NCBI GenBank assembly: GCA_017475845.1
Contig: JAFVEU010000300.1
Coordinates: forward strand, 1 to 5,772
From: Lachnospiraceae bacterium
GTDB lineage: Bacteria; Bacillota; Clostridia; Lachnospirales; Lachnospiraceae
Length of the DNA stretch: 5,772 nt
Reading direction: 5' to 3'
The notes beneath the pieces are model-generated. The model was not told the origin of the DNA, ran no database searches, and saw only the letters and a program-made list of their open reading frames with translations. This document shows positions 1 through 5,480 of this stretch, in pieces; within the stretch, counting starts at the first letter, position 1; every line of letters starts with the position of its first letter. The position numbers and the translations under genes were made by a program.

Positions 1-567
1 ATAGACTTAAAAACAGGCTTTGATTATACGGGAGGGCAGGACAGATATGTTTCCGCCCTTCAGCGCTATTATAAGTCTTCGGAAAGTAATATGGAAAAGA
101 TCCGTGATTTTCTGAACAGGGAGGATACAGATAACCTGGAGATACTTTTCCACGCGATAAAAAGTAACTCTCTTATGATAGGTGCCCTGTCTCTGTCCGA
201 CAGATTTGCTCTTTTGGAAACCTATTCCCGTGACGGCGATCTGGCTGCAGTAAATTCCAATATCGAAGAAACCCTTGATGAATATGAGAAGATCCTTGAA
301 GTCCTTAAGCCTTTAGGCGAGATGGAAAGGCTGAAGGCAGAGGGAGAACTTACCGGAGAGGAAGCAAAGGAAACAGCGTACAAGCTTCTTGCTGCCCTCG
401 ACGATTTTTCCGATGACCTGGCTGCAGAGCTCATTTCAAAGCTTGCGGGATACCCCTTCAGGATAACCCAGATGAATAAGCTTCAAAAAACCGCGGATCT
501 CATTAATGACTTTATGTATGATGATGCCGCTGAGCTGATAAAAGAAATAATCCCTTCCATAGAATAA
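1..567 (+). CDS. C-terminal part of a hybrid histidine kinase / phosphorelay protein with Hpt domain (5' end outside window)
   Basis: The reading frame is open from base 1, so the gene begins upstream; 188 residues are visible. Visible residues 1 to about 105 look like a histidine phosphotransfer (Hpt) domain: an N-terminal stretch of the type IDLKTGFDYTGG, then helices, then HAIKSNSLMIGA, which matches the Hpt signature H-x-[IL]-K-[GS]-x-x-x-x-[IL]-G-A. The phosphorylatable histidine would be visible residue 51 (codon 151-153). Residues 114-188 form an acidic helical tail of the kind I associate with Lachnospiraceae hybrid kinases, but its role is unknown to me. In such proteins the Hpt accepts phosphate from a receiver aspartate and passes it on. 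The upstream domains cannot be seen, so a stand-alone Hpt protein is possible but less likely. An ATG at 91 lies inside the Hpt fold and would remove its first helix, so it is not the real start. The next gene follows after 26 bases, which suggests an operon. Confidence 0.82.
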   Translation: MDLKTGFDYTGGQDRYVSALQRYYKSSESNMEKIRDFLNREDTDNLEILFHAIKSNSLMIGALSLSDRFALLETYSRDGDLAAVNSNIEETLDEYEKILEVLKPLGEMERLKAEGELTGEEAKETAYKLLAALDDFSDDLAAELISKLAGYPFRITQMNKLQKTADLINDFMYDDAAELIKEIIPSIE

Positions 568-580
568 AGACTCAAAATAG

Positions 581-587
581 AAAGGTG
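581..587 (+). promoter_or_regulatory. Ribosome binding site that fixes the start of the DUF3798 gene
   Basis: AAAGGTG ends six bases before ATG 594 and nine before ATG 597. The in-frame GTG at 585 overlaps this Shine-Dalgarno sequence and has no good site of its own. The gene therefore most likely starts at 594 (or 597), giving the typical signal peptide beginning MMKKF. Confidence 0.6.
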
Positions 588-593
588 CCGCTT

Positions 594-1871
594 ATGATGA
601 AAAAATTTATCTCTGTTCTTTTAGTATCCGGCCTTGCTGTTTCCCTGACGGCCTGTGATCCGTCTTCAGTCACGGTCGATTCCGGAAATACCGATAATTC
701 CCGGATAGAAAAATCCTTAGGGAACGCAGTTCAGGATAAGGGTGCTTCCGAAGATGATGACAGCTTCCGGATCGGTATCGTTACCGGCTCCTATTCCCAG
801 TCGGAGGATGACAGACGGGGCGCGGAGGCCTTTCAGAAAAAATACGGAAAGGACATGGTGACCCTTGCCATCTATCCAGACAACTTTACCGAAGAAGCAG
901 AGGTCACCATCGGGACCATAGCAGGTCTTGCCGAGGACCCGAAAATAAAGGCCATCATTGTAAATCAGGCGGTTGAAGGAACAACGGATGCATTCAGACG
1001 GATAAAGGAAAAGCGTCCCGATATCCTGTGCATTGCAGGCGAAACCTTTGACGAATTTGATGATATAAAGGAAGTGGCAGATCTTGTGGTAAACAACGAT
1101 TTTGTCGCCCGTGGATATCTGATGATAAAGACAGCTCATGATCTAGGCTGCGATACTTTTGTTCATATTTCTTTTCCACGGCATCTTTCATATGAAACCT
1201 ATTCCAGACGGGTCAACATCATGAAGGCAGCCTGTGAAGAATTCGGCATGGAATTTGCCATGGAAGAGGCCCCGGATCCGACAACGGAGGTTGGTGTTCC
1301 CGGAGCACAGGCATTTATTACGGAGCATGTTCCCCGGTGGGTTAAAAAATACGGCAAAAACTCAGCTTATTTCTGTACAAATGACGCCCACACGGAGCCT
1401 CTTATCAGAGGACTTATGTCCCAGGGCGGATACTTTATCGAAGCTGATCTCCCCTCGCCCCTGATGGGCTACCCCGGAGCTCTGGATCTGGATTTCACCG
1501 GAAACAGCGGCGATTTCGAAAAGATAACCCGGGATGTTGAAGAGGCGGTGGTTGCAGGCGGGGGTGCCGGAAGATTCGGAACCTGGACTTCTTCATACGG
1601 ATTCACCAATTCTGCAGGACTTGCGGAACACGCCCGCAATGTCATTCTGGGTAACAGCGGGATCACTGACTTAAATGATATCATTTCCTCCTATAAGCTG
1701 TATTCTCCGGAAACCGAATGGAACGGTTCCAATTTTACCAAAGCTTCAACCGGCGAGGTATTTGATAACATATTCCTCATATATCAGGATACCTATATCT
1801 TCGGAGATCCCGGTCATTACATGGGGATCACAAAGACAGAGGTTCCGGAAAAGTATTTTACCATTGAATAA
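594..1871 (+). CDS. DUF3798 family lipoprotein, periplasmic-binding-protein-like
   Basis: The 425-residue product starts with a lipoprotein signal peptide: MMKK, a hydrophobic stretch, and the lipobox LTAC, with the lipidated cysteine at residue 21. A polar Ser/Asp/Asn-rich linker follows to about residue 56. The mature domain opens with RIGIVTGSYSQSEDD (59-73), continues with IAGLAEDPKIKAIIV (109-123) and RPDILCIAG (141-149), and later has YFCTNDAHTEPLI (259-271). I recognise these as hallmarks of DUF3798 (PF12683), whose members are mostly bacterial lipoproteins with a fold related to periplasmic sugar/BMP binding proteins. The ligand is not established. The protein should sit on the outer face of the cytoplasmic membrane. 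It lies between two phosphorelay genes, with gaps of 26 and 29 bases and no room for separate promoters, and no transporter gene is visible beside it. The likely role, by inference, is presenting a ligand to the sensor kinase, as LuxP does for LuxQ; a solute receptor for a transporter encoded elsewhere is the alternative. Confidence 0.85.
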   Translation: MMKKFISVLLVSGLAVSLTACDPSSVTVDSGNTDNSRIEKSLGNAVQDKGASEDDDSFRIGIVTGSYSQSEDDRRGAEAFQKKYGKDMVTLAIYPDNFTEEAEVTIGTIAGLAEDPKIKAIIVNQAVEGTTDAFRRIKEKRPDILCIAGETFDEFDDIKEVADLVVNNDFVARGYLMIKTAHDLGCDTFVHISFPRHLSYETYSRRVNIMKAACEEFGMEFAMEEAPDPTTEVGVPGAQAFITEHVPRWVKKYGKNSAYFCTNDAHTEPLIRGLMSQGGYFIEADLPSPLMGYPGALDLDFTGNSGDFEKITRDVEEAVVAGGGAGRFGTWTSSYGFTNSAGLAEHARNVILGNSGITDLNDIISSYKLYSPETEWNGSNFTKASTGEVFDNIFLIYQDTYIFGDPGHYMGITKTEVPEKYFTIE

Positions 1872-1886
1872 CGTAAAGTCTGGTGC

Positions 1887-1893
1887 AGGAGTG
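1887..1893 (+). promoter_or_regulatory. Ribosome binding site of the hybrid kinase gene
   Basis: AGGAGTG lies seven bases before ATG 1901. The GTG inside it is in another frame, so it does not compete. The site supports translation from 1901 on a shared transcript. Confidence 0.65.
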
Positions 1894-1900
1894 AATTCCG

Positions 1901-4324
1901 ATGAACGGAGACGATAAGTACGCAGAAAAAAAACACAGTATGATAATACCGCTTATACTGGTCTTTGTATTTGTGGCTGTTATGGTGGCCTATACTTCAA
2001 GGCTTATATACAGCGTTGCGGTATCAAATTACAATATTGTGATCGAGGACAGGATCTTAAATGTCTCCTCATTGATCGACAATCACTTAAATACCGCTGA
2101 AAACGTACTCCATGTCACAGCCGACTCGGTCTACCACATGCTGATAAGCGGCAGCACACCCTCCCGTATACATGAATTCCTGGTGGAAGAAACCAATAAT
2201 GTATCTGAACAGTTTAACGAAAACTTTACCGGAATATACGGCTTCATCATGAATCGTTATATGGACGGCTTAAACTGGGAACCTCCTGATGGCTACGACC
2301 CGAAAACCCGTGACTGGTATATCATTGCAAAGGAACACGACGGGGATGTGGCATTTGTTCCGCCCTATGTGGATGCCCAGACCGGGAATCTCCTCATTTC
2401 CGTATGCAGGATGCTGCCTGACCGGCAGAATATCATTTCTCTGGATGTACAGCTTAAAGGCGTCCAGTCCCTGATGGAAGAGCTTACCTTAAACGGCAAA
2501 GGCTACGGCTTTATCGTGGATGACACCGGTCTCATAATCGCCCACAAGGATGAGGAAAAGAAGGGCACAAAGATAATCGATATCCCGGGGGGAGAAGATT
2601 TATTAAATGCCCTGAAGGAAGCCGGAGCCGGAAGCTTCCAGCACACTGTCAACGGAGATAAATGCACGGTTTTCGTCAACAGTATAAGCAACAACTGGTA
2701 TGTGGTGATGGTGCTTAGTAACAGTGAGCTCTACGAGGAAGTGACAAGCCAGCTGGTGGTAAACATCATCATCTGTTCCCTGGTCGTCATCATGATCGCC
2801 ATCTTCTACTTCGTGGGTCATAAGAACGAGAAAGACTACGCCAAGCGTATGGAGGAGATGAAGCTGGAGGAACAGAGGGCTTCCTATGAGAGAAAGGTTC
2901 TGGAGCTTGAGAAGGACGCAGCCAATGCCTCAAACAAGGCTAAAAGTGATTTTCTCGCCAATATGTCCCATGAAATAAGGACCCCCATGAATGCCATAAT
3001 CGGTATGGACGAGATGATACTACGTACCTCACCCGAAGACCCGGTAAGGAAATACGCCCTGAATATCAAGAGTGCGGGTAAGACTCTTCTTTCCATAATC
3101 AACGGTATCCTTGACTTTTCCAAGATCGAATCCGGAAAGATGGACCTGGTTCCCGTGGACTACAGCTTCGCCTCTGTCATGAATGACATAGTAAATATGA
3201 GCTTAAAGAAAGCCGAAGATAAGGGTCTTGAATACAGAATGAATGTTTCGGAGGCTATCCCTTCCGTCCTCCGGGGAGACGAAATAAGGGTTCGTCAGGT
3301 CATGCTGAATCTCATAAACAATGCGATCAAATATACCCACCAGGGAAGCGTGTCCGTAGATGTATCCTTTGACAGGCTCGCTGACACCCTTATCTTTGCC
3401 GTGAAGGACACGGGAATCGGGATCAGGGATGAAGATCTTTCAAAGCTTTTCGGCTCCTTTGAAAGGCTTGAGGAGGATAAGAACAGGAATATCGAGGGCA
3501 CCGGTCTGGGTCTCAATATCGCCATGAGCCTTGTACGGATGATGGGTGGAAATATAGATGTCGACAGTACATACGGGGAAGGAAGCGAATTCAGGGCGAC
3601 CATGAAGCAGGAAGTTGTGGATCCTACGCCCGTAGGTGACCTGGCCCAGAATATATCAAAGCTTCAGGCATCAAAGGATGAATATAAGCCTTCTCTTATC
3701 GCTCCAAAGGCCAAAGTCCTTATCGTCGATGATAACGAGATGAACCTGGAGGTCATCACCGCTCTTATGAGGGACACGAAGATAAGGATTACCACAGCCC
3801 TTTCAGGCACTGACTGTATTGATATCCTGAAAAATGACAGGTTTGACGTTATCCTTCTGGATCAGATGATGCCGGGACTTTCCGGCACAAAGACTCTGGA
3901 GATCATAAGAGAAGACCATCTGGCGGAAGGCACCCCCATCATCGCCCTTACGGCGGACGCCATAGTAGGCGCCAGGGAATCCTATATCAAAGAGGGCTTT
4001 ACGGATTACCTTTCAAAACCGGTCATGTATCCCGAGCTTGAAAGCGTTCTGCTTAAGTATATGGATGAAAGGCTCCTTCAGCCCGATGCTCCAAAAGAAG
4101 CCGGGGCTGCAACCGCCTCGTCTTCCGATGATCCCGGAGATCCCGCTGAAAATGGCGTTATCCTGGTCATCAATGATTCGCCTGAAAAGCTCAGGACCAT
4201 AAAGGAGATGATAGGCTCCCGCTATAAGGGCGTTTATGTAAGGGACGAAGCCAGCGCCCGTAAATACCTGTCAAAACACCAGGCAGACCTCATCCTGAGG
4301 GATGGAGACAGTATATCCGGCTGA
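1901..4324 (+). CDS. Membrane hybrid histidine kinase: dCache - HisKA - HATPase_c - REC - partial second REC
   Basis: This 807-residue protein is an inner-membrane sensor kinase. Transmembrane helices are at about 14-36 and 285-306 and flank an extracellular dCache_1 sensor that includes DPKTRDWY and PPYVDAQTG. There is no HAMP or PAS domain; a charged coiled-coil-like helix (about 308-348) leads directly to HisKA. The H box is SHEIRTP with phosphorylated His357. The N box is NLINNAIKY (470-478), the G1 box DTGIGI (503-508), the F box near 517-520 and the G2 box GTGLGL (533-538), so the kinase core looks intact. A complete receiver (about 603-721) has acidic residues D610/D611, phosphoacceptor D654 in LLDQMMPG, T684 and K706. 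After a low-complexity Ala/Ser/Asp/Pro linker (about 728-750), residues 751-807 resemble the first half of another receiver and then stop. There is no Hpt domain and no DNA-binding output domain. Phosphate must therefore pass to another protein, possibly the Hpt of the first gene in this operon. It probably acts with the adjacent DUF3798 lipoprotein. Confidence 0.93.
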   Translation: MNGDDKYAEKKHSMIIPLILVFVFVAVMVAYTSRLIYSVAVSNYNIVIEDRILNVSSLIDNHLNTAENVLHVTADSVYHMLISGSTPSRIHEFLVEETNNVSEQFNENFTGIYGFIMNRYMDGLNWEPPDGYDPKTRDWYIIAKEHDGDVAFVPPYVDAQTGNLLISVCRMLPDRQNIISLDVQLKGVQSLMEELTLNGKGYGFIVDDTGLIIAHKDEEKKGTKIIDIPGGEDLLNALKEAGAGSFQHTVNGDKCTVFVNSISNNWYVVMVLSNSELYEEVTSQLVVNIIICSLVVIMIAIFYFVGHKNEKDYAKRMEEMKLEEQRASYERKVLELEKDAANASNKAKSDFLANMSHEIRTPMNAIIGMDEMILRTSPEDPVRKYALNIKSAGKTLLSIINGILDFSKIESGKMDLVPVDYSFASVMNDIVNMSLKKAEDKGLEYRMNVSEAIPSVLRGDEIRVRQVMLNLINNAIKYTHQGSVSVDVSFDRLADTLIFAVKDTGIGIRDEDLSKLFGSFERLEEDKNRNIEGTGLGLNIAMSLVRMMGGNIDVDSTYGEGSEFRATMKQEVVDPTPVGDLAQNISKLQASKDEYKPSLIAPKAKVLIVDDNEMNLEVITALMRDTKIRITTALSGTDCIDILKNDRFDVILLDQMMPGLSGTKTLEIIREDHLAEGTPIIALTADAIVGARESYIKEGFTDYLSKPVMYPELESVLLKYMDERLLQPDAPKEAGAATASSSDDPGDPAENGVILVINDSPEKLRTIKEMIGSRYKGVYVRDEASARKYLSKHQADLILRDGDSISG
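4151..4324 (+). other. Incomplete second receiver domain at the kinase C-terminus
   Basis: Kinase residues 751-807 read like beta1-alpha1-beta2-alpha2-beta3 of a receiver: GVILVINDSPEKL aligns with the usual hydrophobic strand plus DD pair, and KHQADLILRD aligns with the strand that ends in the phosphoacceptor (D801 here). One of the two acidic pocket residues is Asn758. The stop codon comes six residues after D801, so the Thr/Ser and Lys positions and the last two strands are missing. A full receiver is about 115-120 residues; this is about 55. Reading the other two frames downstream gives no receiver continuation, so a simple recent frameshift is not visible. Confidence 0.6.
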
Positions 4325-4341
4325 CTTTCCATCAGCTGTCC

Positions 4342-4671
4342 CTATTTATCTTTCTTAAGGCTTTCAAGTTGTGCTCTAAGCTTTTCGATCTCTGCATCCT
4401 TCTGCTTAAGCTCTTCTTCCTGCTCCGCTATCTGTTTGTCCTGTTCTGCTATCTGTTTGTCCTGTTCTGCTATCTGTTTGTCCTGCTCCGCTATCTGTTT
4501 GTCCTGCTCCGCTATCTGTTTGTCCTGCTTCAAAAGACGTTCCCGACGGTGGATATCGCCCCTGATCTCCTCATCACGAACACGGAGGATTTCCAGTATC
4601 TTCGGATCTGTAACACTGCTGTATATTGAGTTTGCCGCCATTTCAATATAAGGATCTTTTTCTGAAAGCAT
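4342..4671 (-). CDS. Possible internally initiated short product of the rpn-like gene (RpnS-like, 109 aa)
   Basis: Codon 201 of the nuclease gene is an ATG preceded by GGGAGGAG with a six-base spacer (site at 4678-4685), which is at least as good as the gene's own ribosome binding site. Translation from here would give the C-terminal 109 residues: a helical segment, the five heptads and the coiled-coil end, with no catalytic residues. In E. coli, rpn genes are known to encode such an internally translated small protein (RpnS) that blocks the full-length toxin. That this gene does the same is inference. The caution is that Trp-Glu-Glu is a recurrent family motif, so TGG-GAG-GAG could resemble a Shine-Dalgarno sequence by coincidence. 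Confidence 0.45.
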   Translation of the reverse strand: MLSEKDPYIEMAANSIYSSVTDPKILEILRVRDEEIRGDIHRRERLLKQDKQIAEQDKQIAEQDKQIAEQDKQIAEQDKQIAEQEEELKQKDAEIEKLRAQLESLKKDK

Positions 4672-5271
4672 TCTTATCTCCTCCCATGTTGTAGCCTTAA
4701 AAAGTGCTGCCCACTTATCTATACCGTAAGCTTTGTCCTCTTTAGTTGCAAGATTTATGTGGTTCAATTCTACCACAGACAATGTAAAGCTGTCACTATA
4801 TACATGGTGATTCCTCAGATTACTCATACGATATGTTGCGTAGAATTCTGGGTACTTCGGAAAAAGGGTATAGTCAAGGAAACCGATCTGATATACTGGC
4901 TTTACATCAGAATAGTCATCACCATGATCAAGGCTGTTAAACTCGCGGCATAAATAGGAAATAGAGCGCGGAACCCAGTTTTTCAGATCCTTGACCTGCA
5001 TCTCCAGGTTGATGATGGTATTGTCATTAAAAAGGACCAGAATATCGAGGTGATAGTTCTTGTCTGTGATGATATGGCCGGTCTTAACCGGATTCTTTAC
5101 TTCAGCTTTTATAATAGAGGCCGGATCAAGATGCAGCAGGGCCGCAATAAGCCCGATCAGGGCCTGCTCATTTTCCTGAAGAACGATGTGAAAAAGATAA
5201 TCGTTCGTCATGTTGTAGGCTACTTTTCCGGTTGCCTTCTCAAAAGGTACAGGTTTTAAAGATGAATACAT
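4342..5271 (-). CDS. Rpn family PD-(D/E)XK nuclease (PDDEXK_2 / putative transposase family) with heptad-repeat tail
   Basis: The 309-residue protein opens with NDYLFHIVLQENEQALIGLIAALL, typical of the Rpn/PF12784 (TIGR01784) N-terminus. The nuclease motif follows: Asp76 in HLDILV, then Glu90-x-Gln92 in INLEMQV, giving the D...ExQ form of the PD-(D/E)XK active site. The core runs to about residue 165. A middle region includes TTWEEIRML (194-202). From about 245 the chain is coiled coil, with five consecutive DKQIAEQ heptads (250-284) and then EEELKQKDAEIEKLRAQLESLKK. Family members are often annotated as transposases, but characterised ones are DNA endonucleases that promote recombination or act as toxic/antiphage proteins. 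No inverted repeats or transposon ends are visible here. The start at 5271 is supported by AAAGGAG (5279-5285) seven bases upstream. The gene converges on the kinase gene with 17 bases between stop codons. An in-frame internal start at 4671 may give a second, short product. Confidence 0.9.
   Translation of the reverse strand: MYSSLKPVPFEKATGKVAYNMTNDYLFHIVLQENEQALIGLIAALLHLDPASIIKAEVKNPVKTGHIITDKNYHLDILVLFNDNTIINLEMQVKDLKNWVPRSISYLCREFNSLDHGDDYSDVKPVYQIGFLDYTLFPKYPEFYATYRMSNLRNHHVYSDSFTLSVVELNHINLATKEDKAYGIDKWAALFKATTWEEIRMLSEKDPYIEMAANSIYSSVTDPKILEILRVRDEEIRGDIHRRERLLKQDKQIAEQDKQIAEQDKQIAEQDKQIAEQDKQIAEQEEELKQKDAEIEKLRAQLESLKKDK
4420..4524 (-). repeat. Five tandem copies of a 21-bp unit encoding the heptad DKQIAEQ
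   Basis: Five contiguous 21-base units start at 4420, 4441, 4462, 4483 and 4504. There are two versions, differing at two bases, arranged A-B-B-A-A in plus-strand order. Both differences are synonymous (GCG GAG versus GCA GAA for Ala-Glu), so the encoded heptads are identical. The unit is a multiple of three, so copy-number change would lengthen or shorten the coiled coil without breaking the frame. Confidence 0.95.
4678..4685 (-). promoter_or_regulatory. Internal Shine-Dalgarno sequence within the nuclease gene
   Basis: On the minus strand GGGAGGAG is followed by ATAAGA and then the in-frame ATG at 4671-4669. It overlaps the codons for Trp196-Glu197-Glu198. Match and spacing are near ideal for a Firmicute. 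Confidence 0.5.
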
Positions 5272-5278
5272 ATAAAGA

Positions 5279-5285
5279 CTCCTTT
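5279..5285 (-). promoter_or_regulatory. Ribosome binding site of the nuclease gene
   Basis: AAAGGAG on the minus strand lies seven bases before ATG 5271. It supports the start that gives MYSSLKPV. Confidence 0.65.
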
Positions 5286-5331
5286 CAAAAAAGAATTGTG
5301 AATAGTAATGGAAATATTTGGCGAAACGCCG

Positions 5332-5360
5332 ATAAAAAAGGTTCCCGACAGAATTGTCGA
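5332..5360 (-). promoter_or_regulatory. Candidate sigma-A-type promoter of the nuclease gene
   Basis: On the minus strand TCGACA (5360-5355) and TTTTAT (5337-5332) are separated by 17 bases, matching the -35 and -10 consensus at five and four of six positions. Transcription would begin near 5325, leaving a leader of about 50 bases. This is the best pair I can see in the interval by eye; it has not been scored against background. Confidence 0.35.
5346..5359. promoter_or_regulatory. Interrupted palindrome overlapping the candidate -35 (possible operator)
   Basis: CGACA-GAAT-TGTCG forms perfect five-base arms around a four-base centre. It overlaps the candidate -35 box and the adjoining spacer. 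A second small dyad, GGCG-AAA-CGCC (5320-5330), lies at about the expected transcription start. Such positions suit repressor binding, but neither matches an operator I recognise. Confidence 0.3.
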
Positions 5361-5425
5361 ATGAAGTATTGCAAATATATCAGATTATCACATTTATTTC
5401 AAGAGCAAATGCAAAAAGCGATTAC

Positions 5426-5460
5426 AAAAAGACCCGGAGATGTTTTGCATCTCCGGGTCT
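5426..5460 (-). terminator. Rho-independent terminator of the right-hand minus-strand gene
   Basis: A 13-bp perfect GC-rich stem (5430-5442 with 5448-5460) closes a five-base loop and is followed on the minus strand by TTTTTGTAAT. It lies 20 bases after the stop codon at 5481. The plus-strand side (AAGTTTCG) has only a weak T run, so it should work mainly on the minus strand. It separates the right-hand gene from the nuclease gene. Confidence 0.9.
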
Positions 5461-5480
5461 AAGTTTCGTAATCTGATCGA

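Noticed and set aside
585..593. GTG at 585 as the start of the DUF3798 gene
   Set aside because: It overlaps the Shine-Dalgarno sequence that serves ATG 594, and it would add three residues before an otherwise normal signal peptide.
717..1191. Minus-strand open frames opposite the DUF3798 gene
   Set aside because: The plus-strand frame has a signal peptide, a lipobox and family motifs; the antisense frames have no ribosome binding site or recognisable domain.
4420..4524. CRISPR-like array
   Set aside because: The units are directly contiguous with no spacers, and they stay in frame within a coding region.
4369..4651. Plus-strand open frames rich in repeated Leu/Cys/Ser heptapeptides
   Set aside because: They are antisense shadows of the 21-bp repeat encoding DKQIAEQ; they have no plausible start site and imply improbable Cys-rich or Leu-rich proteins.
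4342..5271. The nuclease gene as a mobile element or transposon
   Set aside because: Although the family is often labelled transposase, no terminal inverted repeats, target duplications or partner genes are visible at either end.
5343..5361. LexA/SOS operator at the nuclease promoter
   Set aside because: The dyad does not fit the Firmicute SOS box form GAAC-N4-GTTC.
5232..5462. Plus-strand open frame of 76 codons across the nuclease 5' end and intergenic region
   Set aside because: It starts at TTG without a good ribosome binding site, runs through the nuclease promoter region and the minus-strand terminator hairpin, and its composition resembles no protein family I know.
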